This document shows positions 25,877-33,694 of a stretch of DNA of 38,770 bases, piece by piece. The stretch is taken from positions 1-38,770 of the forward strand of contig CACEGG010000011.1 of NCBI GenBank assembly GCA_902559035.1, in the 5' to 3' direction. This DNA is from an uncultured Bacteroidota bacterium. Lineage in GTDB: Bacteria; Bacteroidota; Bacteroidia; Flavobacteriales; Flavobacteriaceae. The translations under genes were made by a program, and so were the position numbers. Each line of letters begins with the position of its first letter. Positions within the stretch are counted from its first letter, which is position 1. The notes beneath the pieces were generated by a model that saw only the letters and a list, made by a program, of their open reading frames with translations, was not told where the DNA came from and did no database searches.

Positions 25877-26788
25877 TTATTTTAAGACTACATCAAATAA
25901 ATAATTTTCAAAAACTCTTTGATTTTCCATGTGTGGAAGATGGCCTGACTCTGGAATAAAATTTTCAAATCTGTTTGGAAGTAATTTATTTAACTTTTCT
26001 TTTATATCATTATAAACAATGACTGAATCACTATCACCCCATATAGTATATACTTTAGTGTTAGACTCATTTATTTCTTTATGTTCTAAATCTAAATTAA
26101 TATGATTTTTTTGAGTTGAAATAAGTGCTCTGGCAAAACCCTTATATTTTAATAATGATTCATATTTATTTGCCCAGTTAGGAAAGTTTCCGGGATATTT
26201 AAAATCAAAAAGTTGACCCTCGGATATAGAAGGATATTTTTTTGTAATAAAAGTATTGATTTCATTAGCTGTAATATTTTTATCTTCCAATTCTATGTGT
26301 TCACCAAAACTAGAAGCTGAAACATAAATTAGCTTGTCAATTAAGTTAGGTTTTAAATCTGCAATTTTAGAAATTACTCTTCCACCATTAGAAAGTCCTA
26401 AAAAAGATGCTTTGTCAATTTCTAAATCATCAAGTAATTCGATTACTTGGCGTGCAAATAATTCATCAGTATAATTAACATTTGGATTATCAGAATAACC
26501 CCTTCCATATAAATCTAGTCTCACTACCTTAAACCCTTTTTCTTTAGCAGAATAATACGTTTTGTCCCATATATAAGAGGGGACAGAAAATCCATGAATA
26601 AAAATTAATGAATTGTTACTTTCTCTATTGTCAACTTCAAAGTAAGTGTAACCTTCGCTTAGTTCAATAAAATTTCCAGACTCAACACTTTGTCTAAAAT
26701 TTTCATCTTTAATTATATGTTCGTAATTATTACCATCACAAGAAAATAGTAAGCTAACAAAAAGAACTAAAATATATTTTTTCAACAT
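25877..26788 (-). CDS. Alpha/beta-hydrolase lipoprotein
   Basis: A 303-residue lipid-anchored alpha/beta hydrolase. The lipobox LLFSC places the acylated Cys at 17. The oxyanion segment LIFIHGFSVPSYIWD (from 61), LDLYGRGYSDNP, the nucleophile elbow GLSNGG with Ser133, an acid in WGDSDSVI, and the C-terminal SGHLPHMENQ His complete the triad. The fold covers esterases, lactonases, haloalkane dehalogenases and C-C hydrolases, so the substrate is open. The gene stands alone, divergent from the EamA gene with 47 bp between. Surface or periplasmic exposure is expected. Confidence 0.88.
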   Translation of the reverse strand: MLKKYILVLFVSLLFSCDGNNYEHIIKDENFRQSVESGNFIELSEGYTYFEVDNRESNNSLIFIHGFSVPSYIWDKTYYSAKEKGFKVVRLDLYGRGYSDNPNVNYTDELFARQVIELLDDLEIDKASFLGLSNGGRVISKIADLKPNLIDKLIYVSASSFGEHIELEDKNITANEINTFITKKYPSISEGQLFDFKYPGNFPNWANKYESLLKYKGFARALISTQKNHINLDLEHKEINESNTKVYTIWGDSDSVIVYNDIKEKLNKLLPNRFENFIPESGHLPHMENQRVFENYLFDVVLK

Positions 26789-26808
26789 TTATTTATGAAT
26801 AATAAAAT

Positions 26809-26816
26809 TACTTTTG
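26809..26816 (+). promoter_or_regulatory. Putative promoter of the EamA gene, -7 box TACTTTTG
   Basis: Perfect TAnnTTTG box, 19 nt before the TTG start at 26836. No TTG is seen at the -33 place. It favours the TTG start over a longer reading. Confidence 0.45.
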
Positions 26817-26835
26817 CAAGATAATAAATATTGAA

Positions 26836-27738
26836 TTGGATAAAAGAACATTAGGCTTTTTAGCAGCATTAGGAGCAACGATAATATATGGTCTTAATCA
26901 TACTATTGCTAAGAATGTAATGCCCATATACATTACTCCTTTTGGATTTATTTTACTCAGGGTTTTAGGTGCAGCAATTCTTTTTTGGCTAGTTAGTTTT
27001 TTTATGAAACCTGAAAAAATTCAAAAAAAAGATTGGCCTCGTTTAATTGCCTGTTCCTTTTTAGGAATGGTTATAAATATGCTTGCTTTTTTTAAAGGTC
27101 TTGAGTTATCAACCCCTGTAAATAGTTCAGTTATAATTACTATTTCCCCAATTATAGTTTTTATATTTTCAGCAATTTTACTCAAAGAAAAAATTCAATT
27201 TTCAAAAACAATTGGAATAATATCAGGTTTTATAGGAGCAGTTATATTGGTGTTATATACCTCAAAAACAGGGATTAATGCCCCAAATATCCCCTTAGGT
27301 AATTTGCTGTTTATAGTTAATTCGTTTGCATATGGACTATATTTAGTCTTGGTTAAACCATTAATTGAAAAATATAATATTATAACTCTACTAAAATGGC
27401 TTTTTTTATTAGCTGTTTTTTTGAATCTTCCAGTAACTTTTAATGAATTTTTATCTGTAAAATGGGCTGACTTACCAATTGAAGATGCAGTTATTCCAAT
27501 GTTGTTTGTAGTAGTTGGAACTACGTTTTGTACTTATTTATTTAATGCATATGCTTTAAGAACTTTATCACCATCTACAGTAAGTTCGTTTATTTATCTT
27601 CAACCCATTGTGGGAATAGTTTACGCAGTTTCTACTAAAAGTGATACATTGTCTTTAGTAAGCGTAACCGGTATGCTATTAATTTTTATTGGGATTTATT
27701 TAGTGACAAAAAAAAAGGTTATTTCAAATAAGAAATAA
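26836..27738 (+). CDS. EamA/DMT-family transporter
   Basis: A 300-residue inner-membrane protein with about ten hydrophobic helices arranged as two EamA repeats (about residues 6-139 and 152-290). The first opens GFLAALGATIIYGLNHTIAK; the second ends STVSSFIYLQPIVGIVYA. DMT carriers export or import amino acids, nucleosides or other metabolites, and the substrate cannot be told. The start is TTG, 19 nt after a promoter box. The stop codon lies inside the 3' arm of the terminator, so the hairpin is partly coding. The final residues are encoded by an A9 run (27708-27716) with the frame intact. Confidence 0.88.
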   Translation: MDKRTLGFLAALGATIIYGLNHTIAKNVMPIYITPFGFILLRVLGAAILFWLVSFFMKPEKIQKKDWPRLIACSFLGMVINMLAFFKGLELSTPVNSSVIITISPIIVFIFSAILLKEKIQFSKTIGIISGFIGAVILVLYTSKTGINAPNIPLGNLLFIVNSFAYGLYLVLVKPLIEKYNIITLLKWLFLLAVFLNLPVTFNEFLSVKWADLPIEDAVIPMLFVVVGTTFCTYLFNAYALRTLSPSTVSSFIYLQPIVGIVYAVSTKSDTLSLVSVTGMLLIFIGIYLVTKKKVISNKK

Positions 27739-27752
27739 CCTCTGTTTTTTTT
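27708..27752. terminator. Bidirectional terminator between the EamA gene and cspA
   Basis: Perfect 10-bp arms AGGTTATTTC (27716-27725) and GAAATAACCT (27732-27741) around a 6-nt loop, followed by T8 on the plus strand and preceded by A9, which is a T-run on the minus strand. It serves both convergent genes, and the EamA TAA stop lies inside the 3' arm. Confidence 0.85.
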
Positions 27753-27796
27753 AACTCTTATTTAAGAGCTGTTTGTTTACCTATTAGAAAAATTAG

Positions 27797-27988
27797 TCAA
27801 TTTTTTTTAACATTGATAGCACTCATTCCTTTAGGACCTTCTTCTAATTCGAATTCAACTTTATCGTTTTCATCAATTCTGTCAATTAAGCCAGAAGCAT
27901 GAACAAAGTGATCTTTTTCGACACCTTCTTCTTTGATAAAACCGTATCCTTTTGATCCGTTAAAGAATTTTACAACACCGTTTTTCAT
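27797..27988 (-). CDS. cspA: Cold-shock domain protein
   Basis: A 63-residue single cold-shock domain that binds single-stranded RNA or DNA and melts secondary structure. RNP1 is KGYGFI (residues 14-19) and RNP2 is HFVHAS, with Ala where many Csp proteins have Phe; Bacteroidota members commonly have this form. The length is about the family norm (65-70). It stands alone with a 78-nt upstream gap from the divergent methyltransferase gene, enough for a regulated leader, but I could not identify a clear -7 box. The terminator lies about 45 nt past the stop. Confidence 0.95.
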   Translation of the reverse strand: MKNGVVKFFNGSKGYGFIKEEGVEKDHFVHASGLIDRIDENDKVEFELEEGPKGMSAINVKKN

Positions 27989-28066
27989 AATTATTATTTA
28001 TTAATTTTTGGCGAATGTAGTCTAAATTAATTAAGAACTAGCTATTTTTATTGTATAAATTCAAAT

Positions 28067-28684
28067 ATGACGGTTAATTTTAAATCCCATTGGGAAAATG
28101 TTTACCAATTAAAAAATGAAAATGAGGTTAGTTGGTATCAAGAAGTTCCATCAAAATCATTAGATCTCATAAACTCTCTTAATCTAACAACAGAATCAAA
28201 GATAATTGACGTTGGAGCAGGGGAGAGTAGGCTTGTTGATAATCTGTTGAGATTAGGATTTAAAAATATTACGGTTTTGGATATATCATCAAAATCTATT
28301 GAAAAAACAAAACAAAGGTTAGGCAAAAAATCAAAACTAGTTAATTGGGTTGTTTCTGATATTGTTGATTTTATCCCTGATGAAAGATTTGATTTATGGC
28401 ATGACAGGGCTGCTTTTCATTTTTTAACACAAAAAACAAGGATTAATAAATACGTTGATTTAGTAAATAATTCAGTTAATTCTCAAGGTAATTTAATTTT
28501 ATCAACTTTTTCTACAAATGGCCCTTTGAAATGTAGTGGATTGCAAATTTCGCAGTACAACAAAAATTCTATTTCTGAACTGTTTAAAGAAGAATTTAAG
28601 CTTTCATACTCTGAAACTAGTGTTCACCAAACTCCTTTTAATACAAATCAAGAATTTATTTTTAATATTTTTTCAAAATATTAA
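28067..28684 (+). CDS. Class I SAM-dependent methyltransferase
   Basis: A 205-residue Rossmann-fold methyltransferase. Motif I is KIIDVGAGES near residue 46, the acidic end of strand 2 is VLDIS, and DLWHDRAAFHFLT forms motif IV. The N-terminal HWENVYQLKNENEVSWYQ opening is typical of a group that methylates small molecules or lysines of metabolic enzymes. The substrate is unknown. It is a single gene, overlapping the end of the convergent M81 gene by 4 nt. Confidence 0.82.
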   Translation: MTVNFKSHWENVYQLKNENEVSWYQEVPSKSLDLINSLNLTTESKIIDVGAGESRLVDNLLRLGFKNITVLDISSKSIEKTKQRLGKKSKLVNWVVSDIVDFIPDERFDLWHDRAAFHFLTQKTRINKYVDLVNNSVNSQGNLILSTFSTNGPLKCSGLQISQYNKNSISELFKEEFKLSYSETSVHQTPFNTNQEFIFNIFSKY

Positions 28685-30225
28685 TTAGAATTTGATAACG
28701 GAACAAAAACTGCACTTAAATCTGGTTCTGATTCAAATTCGTCAACAGGAAACATTGGTCTTTCAATTCTTTTATAATCAAGTCTAAATAAATCTTGATC
28801 AACACCGCCAGGTGTTAATGCCATAATCCATCCTTTGTTTATGTCATATAACTGTGGCACTAAATATCCGATTTTTACCATAAGAATATCAATTGATTTT
28901 GGGTCTAAATTTAAATCAGTAAAATCTTTAATATAATGATAGGGTTTTCTTTTTTCAGTTACAATAATACTTATACTTCCACTTTGTACTACAACTTCAG
29001 TTTTGGCATTAATATCCCCAATTTTTTTAGATTTTATTATGCCTTTCAATAAAATAGGGGGAGAAAACCTATTGTCAACTTCTGCACCAACAAATCCTTC
29101 TACATAATCACCAACATTTAAATTTTTAGCATTTTCAATTAGTTTTGGACCAGGAATTGAAGCATATATCAATGATGGTCCATTTTCATTCTTTAACTCA
29201 CCTCTTTCTAAAAGTCTTTTCAATGTCCAAGTTACATCACCTGCACCTCCTGCCGTTGGGTTATCACCCATATCACTTATTATAAAAGGTTTAGTATCGC
29301 TATTTAATGCAAGTTCAAGGCTTTTCTCTAATGTACCAACTGGTGCAACAAATTCAAACTCATCTTTAACATCCCAAAAACTTTTAGCTAAAAACTCAGA
29401 AGAATTTTTCACCTCTTCTTTATTATCACCATAAACTATAACTACTCCATGATTTCTAGGTTCATCAGCCCAAGGATAACCCATCCATATTGCAGCATCA
29501 ATAACGCCCTCTTTTTTTGTTTCAGGATCTATTTTTCCATATAAACTTTTTCCGGGTTCTATTCTAGTACTTGTTTTTTCTCCAGGTAACAGTATTGGTA
29601 CTTTAATTCTAGATTTATATAATGGTTTTCCTTTACCAGTTTCTAATCTTTCAATTAGGTTCGTTACCGCTCTTCGCTTTGATTCAACAGCATCCTCATG
29701 TGGAGACATTCTGTAACATGTTATTAAGTCAGTTTCCATTGCTAACTCATATGAAACATTTCCGTGTGGATCCATTGATGTAGAAATTAAAGTATCATAT
29801 CCAACTAACTCTCTAATTTTTTTTATAAAATCCCCCTCTGGATCATCAATTCCTTCAACACTCATAGCCCCATGAATATCAAAAAACAAACCATCGTATG
29901 GAAGATTATTTTTTAATTTTTCAAGTGTTTTATTGACTAGTGAATTATAAGCTTCTTTTGTAACTATTCCTCCAGGCAAAGCATGTCCTCTTAGAGTTGG
30001 TATCCAGTTAGCCTTTTGTCTATACAATGAATCTTTTTGAAGAAAAGGATAATAGCTAAATACATCTTGATCTATTCTAGCTTTGAAATCAGGTTCAGTG
30101 GTTTTGGCCGGAGAAAAAGTACTTGATTCGATTGCTAACCCTGCAATTGCTATTCTAGGTTTTTTATTATTATGGCTACAGCCTAAAATAAAAAGTGATG
30201 TAATCACTAAAAAATATTTCTTCAT
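28681..30225 (-). CDS. M81-family (MlrC-like) metallopeptidase lipoprotein
   Basis: A 514-residue protein of the M81 family, named for MlrC, which degrades linearised microcystin. The signal FILGC sets Cys16 as lipid site. Family segments are FFDIHGAMSVEGIDDPEG, STSMDPHGNVSYEL and YRMSPHEDAVESK, which supply the likely zinc ligands (Asp and His). Further on are GMGYPWADEP-like WMGYPWADEPRNHG and the DNPTAGGAGDVT loop. Length is normal for the family. Anchoring to the envelope is unusual compared with cytoplasmic MlrC and suggests action on an external or periplasmic peptide. Most M81 members have no known substrate. Confidence 0.88.
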   Translation of the reverse strand: MKKYFLVITSLFILGCSHNNKKPRIAIAGLAIESSTFSPAKTTEPDFKARIDQDVFSYYPFLQKDSLYRQKANWIPTLRGHALPGGIVTKEAYNSLVNKTLEKLKNNLPYDGLFFDIHGAMSVEGIDDPEGDFIKKIRELVGYDTLISTSMDPHGNVSYELAMETDLITCYRMSPHEDAVESKRRAVTNLIERLETGKGKPLYKSRIKVPILLPGEKTSTRIEPGKSLYGKIDPETKKEGVIDAAIWMGYPWADEPRNHGVVIVYGDNKEEVKNSSEFLAKSFWDVKDEFEFVAPVGTLEKSLELALNSDTKPFIISDMGDNPTAGGAGDVTWTLKRLLERGELKNENGPSLIYASIPGPKLIENAKNLNVGDYVEGFVGAEVDNRFSPPILLKGIIKSKKIGDINAKTEVVVQSGSISIIVTEKRKPYHYIKDFTDLNLDPKSIDILMVKIGYLVPQLYDINKGWIMALTPGGVDQDLFRLDYKRIERPMFPVDEFESEPDLSAVFVPLSNSN

Positions 30226-30270
30226 ACCATTAAATTATTTAATTTAAATTTAAATAATCAATTTGAAATA

Positions 30271-31302
30271 ATGATTAATAAAACCATTATTAAATTTTTT
30301 TTAATCTCTGTTTGTTTTTTTTCATGTTCAAAAAATGAATTTAAAATTAAAACTCTTGAGATTCAACCTATTCTTATAGATTCTACAATAAACATCAGAG
30401 CTTTGGAAATTGATAATAATAAAGTTTTTTCTGCTTCATCAACCGGATCAATTTACTCTTTCGATGCTTATAATTCAAAAGTAATTTCACAATTACAATA
30501 TAGTTTTGACTCTATTGTGAAACCTAATTTTAGAGCACTGGCTGTTAAAAATGAAAATGTATTTGCAATATCAATTGGAAATCCTGCATTACTTTTTAAG
30601 AATGGAAAATTAGTATATAAAGAAACACACCCTAAAGTATTTTATGATTCTATGGAATTTTGGAATGAAAATGAAGGAATTGCAGTTGGTGATTTTACAG
30701 AAAATTGTATAAGCATTATAATTACAAGGGACGGAGGAAATACCTGGAATAAATTAGATTGTATTGTTTTTAATCAAATTATCGAGGGTGAAGGTTTTTT
30801 TGCTGCCAGTGACACTAATATTTCAATTACAGGCAATAAAACATGGATAGCTAGTGGAGGTAAAAATAGTAGAGTTTATTTCTCAAATGACAAGGGAAGG
30901 ACTTGGGAGATTTTCAACACCCCAGCTCTGCAAGGTGAATCAACAACTGGAATTTTTAGTATGGATTTTTATGATGAAAATAATGGATATGCTATTGGAG
31001 GAGATTATACTAAGCCAGAAATTAATAGTCTTAATAAAATATTTACTGTAGATGGAGGTAAAACCTGGAAAACAATTGCAGACAATTCAAGTCCTGGTTA
31101 CAGAAGTTGCATACAGTATTTTCCCAACAGTAAAGGAAAAAAAATATTAGTAGTTGGTTATAAAGGAGTTGATTATTCAAGTGATTATGGAAATACTTGG
31201 AGGAATTTTAGTGAAGAAAGTTATTACACTTTTAGATTTCTTAACGATTCTGTTGCTTTTGCAGCTGGAAAAGGAAAAATTTCAAAATTTGTTTTTAAAT
31301 AA
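30271..31302 (+). CDS. BNR/Ycf48-like beta-propeller lipoprotein
   Basis: A 343-residue lipoprotein (FFSC, Cys19) built from beta-propeller repeats. Four Asp-box motifs of form S/T-x-D-x-G-x-T-W are seen: ITRDGGNTW, FSNDKGRTW, FTVDGGKTW and YSSDYGNTW, plus linking strands such as ENNGYAIGGD. It resembles the Ycf48/HCF136 group. Database labels such as oxidoreductase have no support here. Sialidase activity is unlikely without the Arg triad. Role unknown, probably binding or scaffolding on the cell surface. Divergent from the M81 gene (45 bp apart), with the bidirectional terminator after the stop. Confidence 0.85.
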   Translation: MINKTIIKFFLISVCFFSCSKNEFKIKTLEIQPILIDSTINIRALEIDNNKVFSASSTGSIYSFDAYNSKVISQLQYSFDSIVKPNFRALAVKNENVFAISIGNPALLFKNGKLVYKETHPKVFYDSMEFWNENEGIAVGDFTENCISIIITRDGGNTWNKLDCIVFNQIIEGEGFFAASDTNISITGNKTWIASGGKNSRVYFSNDKGRTWEIFNTPALQGESTTGIFSMDFYDENNGYAIGGDYTKPEINSLNKIFTVDGGKTWKTIADNSSPGYRSCIQYFPNSKGKKILVVGYKGVDYSSDYGNTWRNFSEESYYTFRFLNDSVAFAAGKGKISKFVFK

Positions 31303-31332
31303 AAAAACCCCGCAAAATGCAGGGTTTTAAAA
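31301..31332. terminator. Bidirectional terminator between the BNR gene and the lipoprotein trio
   Basis: AAAACCC-C-GC (31304-31313) and GC-A-GGGTTTT (31319-31328) pair with one C:A mismatch around a 5-nt loop. A and T runs flank both sides, so it can stop both the plus-strand BNR gene and the minus-strand lipoprotein operon. Confidence 0.8.
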
Positions 31333-31350
31333 AAAATTTAAAAAATCTTT

Positions 31351-31863
31351 TTATTCTTGTGAACTAGCAAAAAGTTCCAGTTCAGCTTTCATAAGTGTTG
31401 GATCAAATAAATGTACCTCTTCAACTATTTCCCCATTTTCCCATCTAAAAGACAGGTGTGCAGGTAGTTCAATTAAATTTCCACTTGTTTTACCAACTGC
31501 TGACCATTTAAACCATGTATTAGTCCAAGTTTGTCCACTTTGATATGTTTTTGTTTCAACATAAATAGGTTCATCCGCCCCTTGAATATTTAATAATTGA
31601 ATATTATCAAATGCAGTATGTTGTGCTCCAATCAGACCAATAAGCTCTGAAAGAGGAGATTGTTCAACACTTCCAAGCCAAAGAACAATTTTGTCATCAT
31701 CTGCCCAAAGTTTCTTTAAACCATCAATATCATTATTTAAATAATGTTGATAATGTCCCCTTATTGCATTTGATTTTTCATCTTCAAATTCAACAATAGT
31801 TACATTGGTTTGATTACAGCTTATGCTAGTAATCATAATTAATAGTAATAATAGTTTTTTCAT
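31351..31863 (-). CDS. SnoaL/NTF2-like lipoprotein (third of three)
   Basis: A 170-residue lipoprotein with the short signal MKKLLLLLIMITSISC (Cys16). The mature part has the helix-plus-curved-sheet pattern of NTF2/SnoaL-like proteins: an N-terminal helix (SNAIRGHYQHYLNNDIDGLKK), LWADDDKIVLWLGS, a long central set of strands, and a closing RWENGEIVEEVHLFD. Such folds bind small ligands or act as isomerases, but no catalytic Asp-His pair can be assigned here. It lies 22 nt after the second lipoprotein gene and ends the operon before the terminator. Function unknown. Confidence 0.75.
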   Translation of the reverse strand: MKKLLLLLIMITSISCNQTNVTIVEFEDEKSNAIRGHYQHYLNNDIDGLKKLWADDDKIVLWLGSVEQSPLSELIGLIGAQHTAFDNIQLLNIQGADEPIYVETKTYQSGQTWTNTWFKWSAVGKTSGNLIELPAHLSFRWENGEIVEEVHLFDPTLMKAELELFASSQE

Positions 31864-31885
31864 AGTTATAATATTAGTTTGATAT

Positions 31886-32410
31886 TTATTCCCAAGGTCT
31901 CATCCATTGAACAACTCTATTAACTTTTCCGTTAACAACATGAATTCTTTCAAAATAATGATCTGAAGATGTAGAACCATCTTTGTAGGTGATTTCCTCA
32001 GTAAAATTAATTGATACAACAGTATAATTTTCGGAGCCTTCAACAGCAATTGGAGTTACATTGTGTAATGTTCTTTTTATAGATTCAAATGTAGATTGTC
32101 TTTCAACAACAAAATCAGTATTTGAAGTGTCAACATCAACAACTCCAGCCAAATCACCCGGATGAAATTTTACAACATCCTCAGACAATTCCACCATTTT
32201 ATCTAACTCCATATCACCATAAGCACCGTAAAATGCCATAGCTATTTCTAGGTCACTTTCTGATCCAATAACAGCTTTAGGACTAGTTCCTTCTTGGAAC
32301 TGATTATCACCACCCATATGCCAAACACCTCCTGATTTTTGTACTTCGATTGTTTTTGTCTCACAACTAATTAAAGTTCCAACAATAAATAACAATATTA
32401 GTTTTTTCAT
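31886..32410 (-). CDS. SnoaL/NTF2-like lipoprotein (second of three)
   Basis: A 174-residue lipoprotein, signal MKKLILLFIVGTLISC (Cys16), then a Gly/Gln-rich stretch. The NTF2-like opening is IAMAFYGAYGDMELDKMVE, followed by VVKFHPGDLAG, and it ends VNGKVNRVVQWMRPWE. The mature body lines up by pattern with its two neighbours but with low identity, so duplication, if it happened, was old. The gap to the next gene is 22 nt and to the previous one 17 nt. Role not known. Confidence 0.75.
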   Translation of the reverse strand: MKKLILLFIVGTLISCETKTIEVQKSGGVWHMGGDNQFQEGTSPKAVIGSESDLEIAMAFYGAYGDMELDKMVELSEDVVKFHPGDLAGVVDVDTSNTDFVVERQSTFESIKRTLHNVTPIAVEGSENYTVVSINFTEEITYKDGSTSSDHYFERIHVVNGKVNRVVQWMRPWE

Positions 32411-32427
32411 TTTTTTTTATTTATAAA

Positions 32428-32916
32428 TTAATTTGTAGTTGTTGTTGGAGTTCTTCTTGTTTGATGCCAAGAAACTAATTTTCCATCTTTTATTTGATAC
32501 CATTCTTCAGCAATATAATTTCCTGTAAATCTTGCATTAACGTATTCGCCTCTGTCAGCATTTGTTGGTTTTACGGCAAAAGCATAATTAATTGTCCAAG
32601 CCCAATCCTGACCATTTTGAACAACAGTCTCTTGATAGTCTTTTTCAATATAATCTGCAAAAGCTTGACCACCAATAAAGGACTCACCATCAGCATTTAT
32701 AAATTGAGCATCGTCACTTACTAGTGACTTAATAGCATCATAATCTCTTTCCTTCCAAGCATTATCTATTTTTAGAAATATATCAACAGATTCTTGGCTA
32801 CCCATTGTAACTTGTTCACCCTCTGTTGAGGTAAATCCATTTGATGTAGTTTCACATTTTTGATTTCCACAGGAAATAAATAGTCCAATCAGACTTAATA
32901 ATAATAATTTTTTCAT
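32428..32916 (-). CDS. SnoaL/NTF2-like lipoprotein (first of three)
   Basis: A 162-residue lipoprotein, signal MKKLLLLSLIGLFISC (Cys16). The mature part has the NTF2-like plan: IFLKIDNAWKERDYDAIKSLV, DDAQFINADGESFIG, a strand set, and EEWYQIKDGKLVSWHQ. A Thr-rich tail closes it. It is the promoter-proximal gene of the trio; about 80 nt separate it from the upstream barrel gene, including a weak hairpin (32962-32976). No clear -7 box was found, so the trio may depend partly on read-through from the barrel gene. Confidence 0.78.
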   Translation of the reverse strand: MKKLLLLSLIGLFISCGNQKCETTSNGFTSTEGEQVTMGSQESVDIFLKIDNAWKERDYDAIKSLVSDDAQFINADGESFIGGQAFADYIEKDYQETVVQNGQDWAWTINYAFAVKPTNADRGEYVNARFTGNYIAEEWYQIKDGKLVSWHQTRRTPTTTTN

Positions 32917-32961
32917 TTTAATAAATTTGGTTAGTAATAATTTACTTGGTAAGGTATAAAA

Positions 32962-32976
32962 AATCTTTGAAAGATT
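32962..32976 (-). terminator. Weak hairpin after the barrel gene (possible attenuator)
   Basis: AATCTTT and AAAGATT form 7-bp arms around a single G (6 bp with a 3-nt loop is more realistic), with a T-run on the minus strand next. It is all-AT apart from one pair per arm, so it would stop transcription only partly. Confidence 0.35.
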
Positions 32977-32996
32977 CTTTATAGAATGTTTATTGA

Positions 32997-33653
32997 TTAA
33001 AATCTTTTTCCTATTGATAATCCTCCACGAATAACTGCCTCAGGTTTGAATGAATTGACTTCTCTTCCAATAGTAGAGTTATCTTCGCTTGGATTTAAAA
33101 GAAATCTACCCACTCCCAAACTAATTTCAAATGTCCAACCTTTTTTATTAACCCATTTATTTCCAATAGCAGCACCAAGGGCTATATCAAAATAATTTTC
33201 TTCAACCGTTTCCCAATAATCAATTCCTGGACTATTTACGTCAGGATTATAATTGTAATATTCAACATCATGTTCTCCAAAACTGAATTTGGAAAATACT
33301 TCAGCAAAAAATCCAGATCCTCCAAAATCTCTTTTATTAAAAAAATAAAAACGGTAAAATGGAGTTAAGGAAAATTTGTCAACCCAAGTCACATTGGATG
33401 AATCATTATTACTTAGATTCAGATATAAACTTAGTCCATAAGAGGAATAAGGATCATTAATTCTCTCATAGTTGACATCTAATGCAGGAAAAGCCAATAG
33501 GGGAGCTATATCAAATTTTAATTCATTTTTGCCCAAGCTTTCAAAAAGTTCAGTTACCTGATTATCATTCTTTAGAACTTCAACCTTTTGAACCTCTTGA
33601 GAATGGGAAAAAATTGTTGTTAAAAGAAACAATAATAATAAAAAATGTTTCAT
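32997..33653 (-). CDS. Small outer-membrane beta-barrel protein
   Basis: A 218-residue protein with a signal peptide (residues 1-18, ending FSHS) and a run of amphipathic strands ending in a C-terminal Phe (GGLSIGKRF). Strands such as YGLSLYLNLSNND, FSLTPFYRFYFFN and SGFFAEVFSKFSFG alternate with turns rich in Asp/Asn, as in 8- to 10-strand barrels of the OmpA-like or DUF3575 type. No plug, OmpA peptidoglycan domain or other catalytic part is present. Role unknown. A perfect -7 box lies 13 nt before the ATG. Confidence 0.72.
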   Translation of the reverse strand: MKHFLLLLFLLTTIFSHSQEVQKVEVLKNDNQVTELFESLGKNELKFDIAPLLAFPALDVNYERINDPYSSYGLSLYLNLSNNDSSNVTWVDKFSLTPFYRFYFFNKRDFGGSGFFAEVFSKFSFGEHDVEYYNYNPDVNSPGIDYWETVEENYFDIALGAAIGNKWVNKKGWTFEISLGVGRFLLNPSEDNSTIGREVNSFKPEAVIRGGLSIGKRF

Positions 33654-33666
33654 TCTTTTTTTTGTA

Positions 33667-33674
33667 CAAACCTA
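33667..33674 (-). promoter_or_regulatory. Putative barrel-gene promoter, -7 box TAGGTTTG (minus strand)
   Basis: Perfect TAnnTTTG on the minus strand, 13 nt before the ATG of the barrel gene. It is only 4 nt from the plus-strand box at 33679-33686, so the two promoters face away from each other within 41 bp. Confidence 0.5.
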
Positions 33675-33678
33675 ATTA

Positions 33679-33686
33679 TATTTTTG
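33679..33686 (+). promoter_or_regulatory. Putative nuclease promoter, -7 box TATTTTTG
   Basis: Perfect TAnnTTTG, 8 nt before the ATG at 33695. The transcript would have almost no leader, close to leaderless. Confidence 0.4.
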
Positions 33687-33694
33687 TTTTAGTT

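Noticed and set aside
30271-31302. BNR protein as a sialidase or oxidoreductase
   Set aside because: Asp boxes mark the fold only; no arginine triad or cofactor motif is seen.
33482-33694. 71-residue extension of the nuclease reading frame
   Set aside because: It lies antisense inside the barrel gene and runs through both promoter boxes; the ATG at 33695 opens a clean lipoprotein signal.
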